Below are positions 1-9,148 of a stretch of 64,000 nt of DNA, piece after piece; positions within the stretch are counted from its first letter, which is position 1, and every line of letters begins with the position of its first letter. The notes below the pieces were generated by a model, which worked only from the letters and a program-made list of their open reading frames with translations, did no database searches and was not told where the DNA came from. The stretch is from the NCBI RefSeq assembly GCF_013204795.1, contig NZ_JABMKW010000017.1:744001-808000 (forward strand), in the 5' to 3' direction. A program made the translations under genes and the position numbers. The stretch comes from Pedobacter panaciterrae (GTDB lineage: Bacteria; Bacteroidota; Bacteroidia; Sphingobacteriales; Sphingobacteriaceae).

Positions 1-1062
1 TGAAGATACCTCTAGCCAGCGTTGTTGCGCAGCACTCCATACTTCCATATCGTAAGTCATTGCAGAGGTAAAGCCCATATCGCCACCACATAAACGCAAT
101 ACACGATAGTGTAGACCTAGCTCCTGAAGCAACGATTGAACATACGCACTCATGTCTTCCAGAACATCATAAGATTTATCCGGATGTACAACCTGTACTA
201 TTTCAACTTTATCGAACTGATGCAAGCGGTTTAATCCACGTACATGCGCGCCGTATGATCCTGCTTCTCTGCGAAAACACGGCGTGTATGCTGTGTTTTT
301 TATGGGAAGCTCTTCTTCCTTTAAAATCACATCACGATAAAGGTTAGTTACAGGCACCTCGGCTGTTGGTATAAGGTATAAATTATCTACTCCCGCATGG
401 TACATCTGTCCTTCTTTATCAGGTAACTGTCCGGTACCAAAACCTGAGGCTTCATTAACTAAATGAGGCACTTGCATTTCTCTGTATCCCTTTTCTGTTG
501 CGTGGTCCAAAAAGAAATTAATAAGTGCTCTTTGCAAACGCGCGCCTTTGCCTTTATATACAGGGAAACCTGCGCCGGTTATTTTTGTACCAAGCTCAAA
601 ATCTATAATATCGTATTTAGCAGTCAATTCCCAGTGTGGCAGTGCACCTTCCGGTAAATCGGCAGGATTGCCGTGTTCATAAACAACTTCATTGTCTTCA
701 GCTACACTCCCTGGTTTTACAAGGTGATGAGGTAGGTTTGGTAGCTGTACAATCAAACCATATAAGGCGTCTTCCACTTCTGTTAACTGATCTGAAAGGT
801 TCTTATGCTCTTCCTTATTTGACGTAGTTTCTGCTTTAAGTACCTCTGCTTCTTCTTTCTTTCCGCTACGCATTAGTTCACCAATCTGTTTTGCAGCTGC
901 ATTGGCTACTGCGGAAAGGTTATCCAGCGAGGTTTGAACTTGTCTTCGTTCTTCGTCAATTTTAATAATTTCATCAACCAGTTCTGGGTGCTTAAAATTA
1001 CGTACACTTAGTCCTTCTAAAACTTTCTCTCTATTTTCGCGGATATAGTTAACTTGCAGCAT
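1..1062 (-). CDS. serS: Seryl-tRNA synthetase, C-terminus cut by window edge
   Basis: Charges tRNA-Ser with serine in the cytoplasm. On the minus strand the ATG at 1062 opens MLQVNYIREN, typical of SerS. An N-terminal coiled-coil tRNA-binding arm (about residues 30-100) follows, and then the class II catalytic core with a motif-2 run FRREAGSYG...GLNRLHQF near 180-300 and TYDMEVW near the window edge. About 354 codons are visible with no stop; SerS is usually about 420-430 residues, so some 70 C-terminal residues, including motif 3, lie outside. The short plus-strand ORFs over this stretch are antisense shadows. A promoter-like box lies just upstream (see 1079-1109). Confidence 0.95.
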   Translation of the reverse strand, partial: MLQVNYIRENREKVLEGLSVRNFKHPELVDEIIKIDEERRQVQTSLDNLSAVANAAAKQIGELMRSGKKEEAEVLKAETTSNKEEHKNLSDQLTEVEDALYGLIVQLPNLPHHLVKPGSVAEDNEVVYEHGNPADLPEGALPHWELTAKYDIIDFELGTKITGAGFPVYKGKGARLQRALINFFLDHATEKGYREMQVPHLVNEASGFGTGQLPDKEGQMYHAGVDNLYLIPTAEVPVTNLYRDVILKEEELPIKNTAYTPCFRREAGSYGAHVRGLNRLHQFDKVEIVQVVHPDKSYDVLEDMSAYVQSLLQELGLHYRVLRLCGGDMGFTSAMTYDMEVWSAAQQRWLEVSS

Positions 1063-1078
1063 TATTTTATTTTTTAAA

Positions 1079-1109
1079 CAAAGATAATAACTTAACTCGT
1101 CATTGCGAA
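1079..1109 (-). promoter_or_regulatory. Candidate serS promoter (Bacteroidota type)
   Basis: On the minus strand TATCTTTG (1086 to 1079) matches the Bacteroidota -7 consensus TAnnTTTG exactly. TTCG (1109 to 1106) sits 19 bases upstream, one mismatch from the -33 TTTG box. The box is 16 bases from the serS ATG, which suits a short leader. The promoter is inferred from consensus only. Confidence 0.5.
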
Positions 1110-1139
1110 TGCAGTAGCACAATACGAGACCTAATAATT

Positions 1140-1850
1140 ATGGAAGGTAAACTATTTCTTGTGCCCACCCCTATTGGAAATCTTGAAGACATGACCTTCA
1201 GGGCAATCCGAATTTTAAAAGAAGCTGATGTGATCCTTGCAGAGGATACCCGTACCAGCGCCCCTATGCTGAAGCATTTCGGGATTGATAAAAAAGCATA
1301 TTCACATCACCAACACAATGAACATCAGGCAACCTCAGAAATCATTAAGTTTTTGAAAGAAGGTAAAATGGTAGCTTTGATATCAGATGCCGGAACACCT
1401 GCAATATCCGACCCTGGCTTCTTTTTGGTTAGGGAAGCAATAAAAAATGATTTGGCAGTAGAGTGCTTGCCTGGAGCTACTGCCTTTGTGCCTGCCCTGG
1501 TAAACTCAGGATTGCCTTCTGACGCCTTTGTTTTTGAAGGCTTTTTGCCCGTAAAAAAAGGACGACAAACACGTTTTAAAAAACTGGTTGAGGAAGAAAG
1601 GACAATAGTTTTGTATGAAAGCCCGCATCGGTTACTTAAAACACTTGAGGAATTTGCACAGTATTTGGGTGCAGATCGTCAGGCATCGGTAAGTCGTGAG
1701 TTAACCAAACTTTATGAAGAAACTGTGAGAGGTACTTTAACCGAAATTAAATCACATTTTGAAAACAATATATTAAAAGGAGAATTCGTAATTTGTATTG
1801 CGGGAGCTGAAGAAGTAAAAAAGAAAGCTAAGTATGATCGCGACAATTAG
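1140..1850 (+). CDS. rsmI: 16S rRNA (cytidine-1402-2'-O)-methyltransferase
   Basis: RsmI 2'-O-methylates C1402 of 16S rRNA using SAM, tuning decoding at the P site. The N-terminus LFLVPTPIGNLEDMTFRAIRIL is the family signature, followed by AEDTRTS, the SDAGTPAISDPG loop (residues about 84-95) and the LPGATAFVPAL region of tetrapyrrole-methylase-type SAM enzymes. At 236 residues it is at the short end of the family and lacks the extra C-terminal domain of some homologues. It diverges from serS with a 77-base gap. The ATG at 1140 is well placed for the signature and no better start exists. Confidence 0.95.
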   Translation: MEGKLFLVPTPIGNLEDMTFRAIRILKEADVILAEDTRTSAPMLKHFGIDKKAYSHHQHNEHQATSEIIKFLKEGKMVALISDAGTPAISDPGFFLVREAIKNDLAVECLPGATAFVPALVNSGLPSDAFVFEGFLPVKKGRQTRFKKLVEEERTIVLYESPHRLLKTLEEFAQYLGADRQASVSRELTKLYEETVRGTLTEIKSHFENNILKGEFVICIAGAEEVKKKAKYDRDN

Positions 1851-1898
1851 GGTTCAATTTTTGATAGCTCACTACTGAAATTATTATAAGAAAATAAC

Positions 1899-2555
1899 AT
1901 GATATTAATAGATAGATTTTTAAGTGACGAACAGGATCCTAAAGCTGTAGAAAAAGTTTTAGGTAAATTAAATGATATGTTAACCAGCAATGAGGAACTG
2001 ATTTACATGGCTGTACAAAAAAAGCCGGCGGTAAATCTTTTACCTGATTGCATTGCAGTAAGTAACAAGCGTATCTTCTATTGTGAGCCTGGCAATTTTG
2101 GAATTACCATGAATTTTAAAGACATTTCCTGGAAGAGCATTAAAGAAGTTTCCTTTAAAGAAGAATTATTTGGTTCTAAATTCATTTGCGTGCCTTTACA
2201 TGGCGAAAATATCATCACAGAATATATCCCTAAAGTGCAGGCCCGCAAGTTATATCAGGCTGCATATGAGCAATTAGAAAGTTTTAAAGAGCAACAAAGA
2301 CAACTTGATCTGGAAGAAAGAAGATCATCCACATCGCCAGTAACTGTAAATACATTGCCCGCTCCGGAACCAGTGGAAGAAGACGAGCCACAAGCATTCT
2401 TTTCTCCACCCCCTGCTGCGCCTGCAATACCGGTAGAAGAACCAGAAGATGAAACTACATTAAAGCTAAGAAAACTAAAAAGCCTGTATGATAAACACCT
2501 TATTACGCAGGAAGAATATGAAGCTAAAAAAGCCGATATTTTAGACAGCTTATAA
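1899..2555 (+). CDS. Bacterial PH-domain protein with C-terminal SHOCT domain
   Basis: Function unknown. Residues about 1-130 read like a bacterial pleckstrin-homology fold (VNLLPDCIAVSNKRIFYCEPG, then a basic/hydrophobic strand pattern). A Pro/Glu-rich linker (about 145-185) follows. The last 30 residues, LRKLKSLYDKHLITQEEYEA and on, are a clear SHOCT motif (short C-terminal oligomerisation helices). There is no signal peptide or membrane segment. The stop codon overlaps the lnt ATG by one base, so the two are probably translated together, but no functional link to lipoprotein maturation is known to me. Confidence 0.75.
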   Translation: MILIDRFLSDEQDPKAVEKVLGKLNDMLTSNEELIYMAVQKKPAVNLLPDCIAVSNKRIFYCEPGNFGITMNFKDISWKSIKEVSFKEELFGSKFICVPLHGENIITEYIPKVQARKLYQAAYEQLESFKEQQRQLDLEERRSSTSPVTVNTLPAPEPVEEDEPQAFFSPPPAAPAIPVEEPEDETTLKLRKLKSLYDKHLITQEEYEAKKADILDSL

Positions 2556-4174
2556 TGAAATTCAGAAACACTGCTCTCCTTGCTTTACTAAGTGCGTTTT
2601 TAATGTGGCTGGCGTGGCCTCCTATTAAGTTTACCACTCCATTATTACTGGTTGGTCTTGTTCCATTACTTATTGCTTTAGAAAGAATTAAACAAAGCGA
2701 AAATCCTAAAAAAGGTAAGCGTATTTTCCTAACAGCAGGATTAACCTTTCTAATTTGGAATACCGCATCTATTTATTGGGTGTATAATGCCATAAGTTCA
2801 GTAAATGGCCCTGTGGTATCTTTCTTTGTTTCGCTTATCCCTTATGGCTTAGGAGCACTGCTCATGACTTTTGCTTTCTGGCTATATTACAGACTAGGCA
2901 GACTGGTAAATAAATACATTGCCTATTTGGGGCTAATATGCTTTTATATTGCAATGGAGTTTTTGCACCAGAGCTGGGATCTTTCCTTTCCATGGATGAA
3001 TTTAGGGAATGGCCTATCGGGCATGCATCAGCTTGCGCAATGGTATGAATACACTGGTGTTTATGGCGGTTCATTCTGGATACTACTAAGTAACATTATT
3101 GCTTATGAGGCCTTTAAAGCACTTAAACCGGGTACTGCTATTGGCTTTGCCCGATTTAAATTTGCACTTCTGTGGGTTGTGATTATTGCAGCGCCGATTG
3201 CATTGTCCCTAACCTTATACTACGAGTACGAAGAAAAAGAGGTTCCTGTTAACGTAGTAGTTGTACAACCCAATATAGATCCTTACAAAAAATTTGGTGG
3301 TATTTCTTCAAGTGAGCAGCTTAAAATCCTTACTCATTTATCCGACTCCGTTGCTCAGCCAAGTACCGAATATTTTATATGGCCTGAAACAGCAATTTCA
3401 GATCGCTCTGATGAAGATAGAATCCGCACCAATTCTGAATTCCTGGATGCTCAGAAATTCCTTGAAAAATACAAAAATGGCAGTATTATTAGTGGCATTG
3501 AGAGTATTAAGTTCTACAACGACAAACAAACGCCTTCGGCCAGACAATATGATAATAGCACCTATGTTGATGTTTTTAATGCCGCATTACAGATAGAGAA
3601 CTCTGCTAATGTACAATTCTATCACAAATCTAAATTGGTACCAGGAGTAGAGAAAATGCCTTTTCCCACAGCATTATCAGTATTAGCACCGGTTTTTGAA
3701 GGTTTTGGAGGAACAGTAGGTGGTTATGGCTGGCAAAAAAACCCTCAAGTATTTTATTCGTATGGTGGGGTAGGTGCTGTACCTGTAATTTGCTATGAAT
3801 CGATCTGGGGAGGTTGGGTGGCCCAAGCTGTTAAGAATGGCGCACAGTTTATTGCTATTGTAACCAATGATGGCTGGTGGGGAAATACATCAGGAAAGGA
3901 CCAGCACTTGTTATATGCCAAACTAAGAGCTATAGAAACCCGCAGGTATGTTGTAAGATCAGCCAATACGGGTATTTCTTGTTTCATTAACCAGAAAGGC
4001 GATATTATACAGCAAACCAAATGGTGGACCAGAACAGCCATTAAAGCAGATATCAATTTAAATGATGATCTTACTTTTTATGTAAGAAATGGCGATTTTA
4101 TTCCTAAAATTCTATCTGTATTGGCTGGCTTGCTCGCACTAATTATTCCTTACAGAAAGTGGGTTAAAAAGTAA
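2555..4174 (+). CDS. lnt: Apolipoprotein N-acyltransferase
   Basis: Transfers a fatty acid from phospholipid to the N-terminal cysteine of diacylated lipoproteins in the inner membrane. At 539 residues it matches the family: about six N-terminal membrane helices (1-220), a nitrilase-type periplasmic domain (about 230-500), and a C-terminal helix (510-530). The catalytic triad is visible: Glu in FIWPETA, Lys in the YHKSKLVPGVE loop, and Cys in VICYESIWG. The ATG overlaps the preceding gene's stop. The 3' end abuts the convergent nadE end at 4175 with no gap. A functional Lnt fits the many lipoproteins in this window (GldB, GldK, SprE, TsdA-like). Confidence 0.95.
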   Translation: MKFRNTALLALLSAFLMWLAWPPIKFTTPLLLVGLVPLLIALERIKQSENPKKGKRIFLTAGLTFLIWNTASIYWVYNAISSVNGPVVSFFVSLIPYGLGALLMTFAFWLYYRLGRLVNKYIAYLGLICFYIAMEFLHQSWDLSFPWMNLGNGLSGMHQLAQWYEYTGVYGGSFWILLSNIIAYEAFKALKPGTAIGFARFKFALLWVVIIAAPIALSLTLYYEYEEKEVPVNVVVVQPNIDPYKKFGGISSSEQLKILTHLSDSVAQPSTEYFIWPETAISDRSDEDRIRTNSEFLDAQKFLEKYKNGSIISGIESIKFYNDKQTPSARQYDNSTYVDVFNAALQIENSANVQFYHKSKLVPGVEKMPFPTALSVLAPVFEGFGGTVGGYGWQKNPQVFYSYGGVGAVPVICYESIWGGWVAQAVKNGAQFIAIVTNDGWWGNTSGKDQHLLYAKLRAIETRRYVVRSANTGISCFINQKGDIIQQTKWWTRTAIKADINLNDDLTFYVRNGDFIPKILSVLAGLLALIIPYRKWVKK

Positions 4175-5815
4175 CTAAGAAAGGTACTTTCCAACTATGG
4201 GCATTCTGCGGCCCATACCAAATGCTTTTGGAGAAACCCTTAATATCGGCGGTGTTTGATAACGCTTGAACTCTGCCGTATTTACCATTTTAATGATCCT
4301 TCTTACCAGCGCATCATCATAGCCTTGTGCAATGATTGCTGATGAACTTTGCTTTAGCTCTATATATTGAAACAGTATCTTATCAAGGATATCGTAATCA
4401 GGTAATGAATCTGAATCTTTTTGGCCTGGCCTAAGTTCTGCCGACGGTGGTTTAACAATGGAATTTTCTGGTATTACCACTCCGTCTTTATTAATATAAT
4501 TAGCCAGTTGGTAAACCTGGGTTTTGTATACATCTCCAATTACGCCAATTGCGCCACACATATCACCATATAGTGTACCATACCCTACCGCGCATTCACT
4601 TTTGTTTGATGTGTTTAGAAGGATATAGCCAAACTTATTAGACATCGCCATCACAATGATCCCTCTGCATCTTGCCTGAATATTCTCTTCTGTAAGGTTA
4701 AAAGGTAATCCTTTAAAAGCAGACGCCATCATATTGTCAAACGCATTGGCCGCCTCTTTAATTGGAATGATTTCATGCTGACAACCAATGTTTCTAACAA
4801 GATCAAGTGCATCCTGAATAGAATGGTCAGACGAATATTTTGAAGGCATTAACACCGCCATTACATTTTCCGCTCCTAAAGCCCTACATGCCAGGGCGCA
4901 TACAATAGCCGAATCTATACCTCCTGAAAGGCCTAACACTGCTTTTTTAAAGCCCGACTTTACAAAGTAATCTTTAATACCCAAGACTAACGCTTCGTAA
5001 ATCTGCTCTATGTCGGTAATAGTTCTATGTATTTTGGGCGTATATCCTTTAATTAAATCACCTTCAACTTCATAGATCTTTAACTCTTCTTTAAAATAAG
5101 CCATTTCATCCAGAAGATTACCTTCTTTATCAAATGCCAGTGAACCGCCATCAAATACGATTTCAGTTTGCGCACCTACCTGATTAACGTACAATAAAGG
5201 AAGTTTATATTTTTTAGCATTATCTGCCAGAACCACTACCCTTTCATCATCATGGCAATATGAAAATGGCGACGCCGCAATATTAATCATCAGATCAGGG
5301 TTTTGCTTAATCAATTCATCCATCGGATTGGAAACATACAATGGATTGTTGTTGATGTTCCATAAGTCTTCGCAAATGGTTAGGGCTATTTTACGGCCCT
5401 TAAAAGTTATGCATTCGAATTGAGTGGCAGGTTCAAAATAACGGTATTCGTCGAATACATCGTAATTTGGAAGCAATGCTTTTTTTGCAATGGCTTTTAC
5501 CTCTCCTTCCTCTATGAAATATGCCGCATTGTATAAATCTTTTCCTGCAAGCACCTCGTTTTTAACAGGCAAACCTACAATACAGGCAATCCCTTTACAA
5601 TGAGCTGCAATTTCTTGTGCAGCAGTTTCGCACAGACCAATAAACTCATCAAATTCTAAGAAATCACGTGGTGGATAACCACAAATAGACAGCTCAGCGA
5701 ATACAACCAGGTCGGCTCCTTTATCTTTTGCCAACTGAATGTTGTCGATTATTTTTTTTGTGTTGTATTCAAAATCACCAATGTGATAGTTGAGTTGCGC
5801 CAGTGCTATATTCAT
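4175..5815 (-). CDS. nadE: Glutamine-dependent NAD+ synthetase
   Basis: Amidates nicotinate-adenine dinucleotide to NAD+, the last step of NAD synthesis, taking ammonia from glutamine. It has two domains: an N-terminal nitrilase-type glutaminase with Glu41 (FAELSICGYPP), Lys112 (KKALLPNYD) and Cys148 (TICEDLW), then a C-terminal synthetase with the PP-loop SGGIDSA near residue 297 and KSECAVGYGT. The 546 residues fit the bacterial glutamine-dependent form. The ATG at 5815 gives MNIALAQLNY, the expected start. It is probably a single-gene unit, with 38 bases separating it from the upstream minus-strand barrel gene. Confidence 0.95.
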   Translation of the reverse strand: MNIALAQLNYHIGDFEYNTKKIIDNIQLAKDKGADLVVFAELSICGYPPRDFLEFDEFIGLCETAAQEIAAHCKGIACIVGLPVKNEVLAGKDLYNAAYFIEEGEVKAIAKKALLPNYDVFDEYRYFEPATQFECITFKGRKIALTICEDLWNINNNPLYVSNPMDELIKQNPDLMINIAASPFSYCHDDERVVVLADNAKKYKLPLLYVNQVGAQTEIVFDGGSLAFDKEGNLLDEMAYFKEELKIYEVEGDLIKGYTPKIHRTITDIEQIYEALVLGIKDYFVKSGFKKAVLGLSGGIDSAIVCALACRALGAENVMAVLMPSKYSSDHSIQDALDLVRNIGCQHEIIPIKEAANAFDNMMASAFKGLPFNLTEENIQARCRGIIVMAMSNKFGYILLNTSNKSECAVGYGTLYGDMCGAIGVIGDVYKTQVYQLANYINKDGVVIPENSIVKPPSAELRPGQKDSDSLPDYDILDKILFQYIELKQSSSAIIAQGYDDALVRRIIKMVNTAEFKRYQTPPILRVSPKAFGMGRRMPIVGKYLS

Positions 5816-5853
5816 GAGCTTGTAATTGTAGAAAGTACTACTAAGTAAGTTTA

Positions 5854-6516
5854 TTAAAAGAAAACGCCAAAATTAATACCAAGATAATGATTGCGGATAT
5901 TATTATTTTTATCGGTGGTAATGTCGGTAAAGCCATTGTTATACGTTAGTCCTGCTGCAATACTTGTATTTCCACTTAGCTCAAATTCTGCTCCTGCACC
6001 TAATATCAGACCGGCACGATATAGCTTAATTGTTTTCGAAATATTCTCATCGCGCAAGCTTGATTTTCCTGCGGCATCGGCATCCTGTTTGGCTCCGATA
6101 TTAAAATCATTTGATAAACCAAATTGACCATACCAGCGGATATCATTAATTTTAACAGTTTTTAGTTTAACTGTAAGTGGCACTTCGATATATTGAAGCT
6201 TATACTTAAGTTCATAGGGTATTTGAGTTGGAGGAGTAGTTTCTTCAGTAATTATCTGCGTGCTTTTACCATTAATTGTAGTGATGGTAACACCCGTTGC
6301 AAAACTATAGTTCTCAGCAAAATTAAAGTCGCCCATTAAACCATAGGAAAATCCAAGAGCAACTCCATTACTTTTACCCACCTGTGGTTTTACCCAACCT
6401 ATTGTTGGATGAGCGGTTAATCCAAGTCTGAAACCGTAATATGGAGATGAAGAATCTTGTGCAAAAACGCTTCCTGTTACAAACAATAATAATATCGCGA
6501 TAAATGTGTGTTTCAT
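5854..6516 (-). CDS. Outer-membrane beta-barrel protein (PorT-like family)
   Basis: A 220-residue exported protein. The signal peptide (1-19) ends VFAQ. The rest has alternating amphipathic strands with Gly/aromatic turns (YYGFRLGLTAHP, GVALGFSYGLMGDF, YLGINFGVFF), and the aromatic C-terminal residue is typical of outer-membrane barrels. This is the porin-like/PorT-type eight-strand family abundant in Bacteroidota. The exact role cannot be read. It is divergent from gldB (62 bases between starts), but a T9SS role like that of PorT is not shown by sequence. Confidence 0.7.
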   Translation of the reverse strand: MKHTFIAILLLFVTGSVFAQDSSSPYYGFRLGLTAHPTIGWVKPQVGKSNGVALGFSYGLMGDFNFAENYSFATGVTITTINGKSTQIITEETTPPTQIPYELKYKLQYIEVPLTVKLKTVKINDIRWYGQFGLSNDFNIGAKQDADAAGKSSLRDENISKTIKLYRAGLILGAGAEFELSGNTSIAAGLTYNNGFTDITTDKNNNIRNHYLGINFGVFF

Positions 6517-6578
6517 ATAAATATATTTTCCTTTAATGCCTATGAAGCTTGAATAAACTTACTTTATATTTGTTTACA

Positions 6579-7622
6579 ATGATATATAACGTAAAATTCC
6601 ACCAAAGCTATCTATTTTTTCTATTTGTGTCGGCTTTTTTTTCGTCACTACTTGTTTCGTGTACCCAAAGTACTAAACCTGATGTTAGCGCAATACATTT
6701 AGATGTCAAAATTGCCCGGTTCGATAGAGATTTATATGCCGGAAAATCTAAAAATCTAAGTGAGACCAATGCGTTCCTAACAAAGAAATACGGTACTTTT
6801 TACGATGACTATGTGCATAGGATGGTTGGTAATTTTGACTATACAAATCAAGAGATCTTAACCACCCTATACCAGGATTCTGCGTACTCAGATTTAAACA
6901 AAGAGGTGGATAGTGTTTTTAAAGACATAACACCAATAGAAAAAGACTTATCTGAAACTTTTAAATACGTCCTTTACTATTATCCTAAAGCAAAAGTTCC
7001 TCAGTTTATATCATTTGTTTCTGGTTTTGCTGTGCAGACGCCAATTGGCGATAATTACATGGGCATTGGGTTGGATATGTTTATGGGAAAAAACAACCAA
7101 TTTTACAAAGCCATAGTGCAAAGTGTACCAACTTACCTTTCCCGACGTTTTACTCCTGAATACATTGTTCCGCGAATAACTGAGACTTATGCACGAGAAG
7201 AACTATTTCATGAACGGGACGAAGACAGAACCTTACTTTCAAAGATGATTCATAACGGAAAAATTTTATACTTTATGGACAAGGTGCTTGATGAGAAAGT
7301 TCCGGATTCAGTTAAAATAGGATATACTCAAAAACATATAGACTGGTGTAAGACTTTTGAAAGCGACATTTGGGCCTATTATCTACAGAACAACCTATTA
7401 TTTGAAACCGATTACCAGAAGATACAGGTGCTTTTGAGCGAAGGCCCTTTTACGCCCGGACTTGGAGAGAAGAACGAGTCGGCTCCTAAATTAGGTATCT
7501 GGACCGGATGGCAGATTATAAGAAAGTACATGCAGGAAAATAAAGATGTTACCTTACAGCAATTGATGGCTGAACAGGATGCTCAAAAAATATTAAATTT
7601 ATCAAAGTACAAACCTAAATAA
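6579..7622 (+). CDS. gldB: Gliding motility lipoprotein GldB
   Basis: GldB is a lipoprotein needed for Flavobacterium gliding; its biochemical role is unknown. The protein has family-type segments (ARFDRDLYAG, IGLDMFMG, WAYYLQNNLLFETDY near the end). I start it at the ATG at 6579, since the longer frame opens with a TTG at 6549. The shorter form begins MIYNVKFHQS, with a hydrophobic stretch and the lipobox LLVSC-T at about residue 28, so it should be lipidated. The stop is 6 bases before the patatin gene, suggesting a two-gene operon. Homologues lie in both gliding and non-gliding Bacteroidota. Confidence 0.88.
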   Translation: MIYNVKFHQSYLFFLFVSAFFSSLLVSCTQSTKPDVSAIHLDVKIARFDRDLYAGKSKNLSETNAFLTKKYGTFYDDYVHRMVGNFDYTNQEILTTLYQDSAYSDLNKEVDSVFKDITPIEKDLSETFKYVLYYYPKAKVPQFISFVSGFAVQTPIGDNYMGIGLDMFMGKNNQFYKAIVQSVPTYLSRRFTPEYIVPRITETYAREELFHERDEDRTLLSKMIHNGKILYFMDKVLDEKVPDSVKIGYTQKHIDWCKTFESDIWAYYLQNNLLFETDYQKIQVLLSEGPFTPGLGEKNESAPKLGIWTGWQIIRKYMQENKDVTLQQLMAEQDAQKILNLSKYKPK

Positions 7623-7628
7623 TGCTAA

Positions 7629-8420
7629 ATGACTAAAATAGGAATCGTATTATCTGGTGGCGGAATCAGAGGAATTGCACACCTGGGTGTTTTAAAGGCA
7701 TTTGGAAATGCCGGCATTAAGTTTAGTCACATTAGCGGAACCAGTGCAGGTTCAATTGCAGGAGCCTTATTTGCTTCAGGCATCGATCCTGAAGATGCTT
7801 TAAATATTTTTATAGAGACCAAACTCTTAAAATTCCTTCGACCTGCGGTAGGCTCACTAGGCTTAATTAATATTGAAAATACATCAAGCTTATTTAAAGA
7901 ATACTTTCCTGATGATAGAATTGAAAGCCTAAAAATCCCACTTACCATTGCTACAACTAATTTCAGCAAAGGAGAATTGGTATACTTTGACAAAGGGCCC
8001 CTGATCAGGACCATACAAGCATCTAGCTGCATTCCGGGCATATTTAAACCGATTATGATAAATAATGAGATGTATGTTGATGGCGGCATTTTAAATAACT
8101 TCCCGGTTGAACCTTTATTAAATAACTGCGATTTCATTATCGGATCGTCATGCAACCACTTAAAACCCGTTGAAAAAATCACCAAGATTACGGCGTTAAT
8201 GGCAAGAGCGGGGCTGATGTCTGTAAATAAAGATATGGAAGAAAAGGCCGCCTTCTGTAATGTGCTAATCGAGCCAAAAGGAATGGGTGAGATCAGTACT
8301 TTTGACATGAAAAAAGCCGAAACTATCTATTGGCTCGCATATGAAGAAACGTTGAAAACCATTAAAAGTAACGAAAGTCTAAAGAATCTGATAAAGGTTC
8401 CGATTAAAGAACTGGAGTAG
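7629..8420 (+). CDS. Patatin-like phospholipase
   Basis: A cytoplasmic-type serine acyl hydrolase of the patatin/RssA group, expected to cleave phospholipids or other acyl esters. The oxyanion glycines SGGGIRG are at residues 9-15, the nucleophile is Ser39 in GTSAG, and the catalytic Asp151 is in the DGG motif. At 263 residues it is a minimal patatin domain without a signal peptide. It follows gldB by 6 bases. Its 3' end overlaps the convergent comB gene by 17 bases. The substrate is unknown. Confidence 0.9.
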   Translation: MTKIGIVLSGGGIRGIAHLGVLKAFGNAGIKFSHISGTSAGSIAGALFASGIDPEDALNIFIETKLLKFLRPAVGSLGLINIENTSSLFKEYFPDDRIESLKIPLTIATTNFSKGELVYFDKGPLIRTIQASSCIPGIFKPIMINNEMYVDGGILNNFPVEPLLNNCDFIIGSSCNHLKPVEKITKITALMARAGLMSVNKDMEEKAAFCNVLIEPKGMGEISTFDMKKAETIYWLAYEETLKTIKSNESLKNLIKVPIKELE

Positions 8421-9132
8421 CTTTTAAAGAAACTAAAGCATCACCATCCATAACTGGAATCGCCTGACAAAGGTTTAACTGCAAGCAGAACCTTACATCT
8501 TCTTCTATATTTAATTCAGCTAGTCTGTGGCTATGGGAAGATTTATGAAGATAACTTCTAAGGTCATCTTTGGCCAGTTTATATAAGTCTTCTGCAGCTA
8601 CAGAAGAATCATCGAAATGAGTAAATTCCTTACGCAATTCAGCAACTACAGCTCCGGCAAACAGGGTATCTTCCAGATTGAATTTATCTTTCCATCCTGC
8701 ACAAAGTAACAAAACACTTTTATCCTGAATTTTAAGCCAGTTGCATAGGGCCTGTAGATTTAAAAAAGAGCCCATCACTACCTGATGCGCTCGTTTTCTC
8801 GCCATATGAAGGGCTTTTGTACCATTAGTAGTTGTAAGCACTACAGTTCTGCCACCAACCTTTTCAGTTGTATAGGAGAAAGGTGAATTCCCGAAGTCAT
8901 ATCCTTCTACCACTTGTCCGTCACGCTCTGCTGCCAGTAAAAATCCTTTATCAGAATAGTTAAGACAATCTTCTACGTTTGCTACCGGTATAATTGCAGT
9001 TGCGCCGTTATCTATTCCATACACGATGGAAGAAGTCGCTCTGAGCACGTCAATAACTACCACAATGCTATCTTCAATAGCATACAGATCTAATAATGCG
9101 GGCGTTAAACAAACTTCTATACTTTTTTGCAT
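8404..9132 (-). CDS. comB: 2-phosphosulfolactate phosphatase family (ComB)
   Basis: ComB was defined in methanogens, where it dephosphorylates 2-phosphosulfolactate to sulfolactate in coenzyme M synthesis. The N-terminus VVVIDVLRATSSIVYGIDNG, then NSPFSY, VLTTTNGTKAL and LLCAGWKDKFNLEDTLFAG, matches the family along its whole 242 residues. No other CoM gene is near, so the role here may be sulfolactate/sulfonate metabolism or a different phosphatase activity. It is downstream of gcvT on the same strand (16-base gap) and could be cotranscribed. Confidence 0.85.
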   Translation of the reverse strand: MQKSIEVCLTPALLDLYAIEDSIVVVIDVLRATSSIVYGIDNGATAIIPVANVEDCLNYSDKGFLLAAERDGQVVEGYDFGNSPFSYTTEKVGGRTVVLTTTNGTKALHMARKRAHQVVMGSFLNLQALCNWLKIQDKSVLLLCAGWKDKFNLEDTLFAGAVVAELRKEFTHFDDSSVAAEDLYKLAKDDLRSYLHKSSHSHRLAELNIEEDVRFCLQLNLCQAIPVMDGDALVSLKATPVL

Positions 9133-9148
9133 CGACAGGATATGGCTT

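Noticed and set aside
6565..6572. TATATTTG, a perfect TAnnTTTG box just upstream of gldB
   Set aside because: It is only 6 bases from the chosen ATG, so transcription would start at or after the start codon. I keep it out of the promoter list unless the mRNA is leaderless.
7727..8308. 193-codon minus-strand open frame
   Set aside because: It lies inside the patatin gene on the opposite strand and has no domain signature; the plus-strand protein has clear catalytic motifs.
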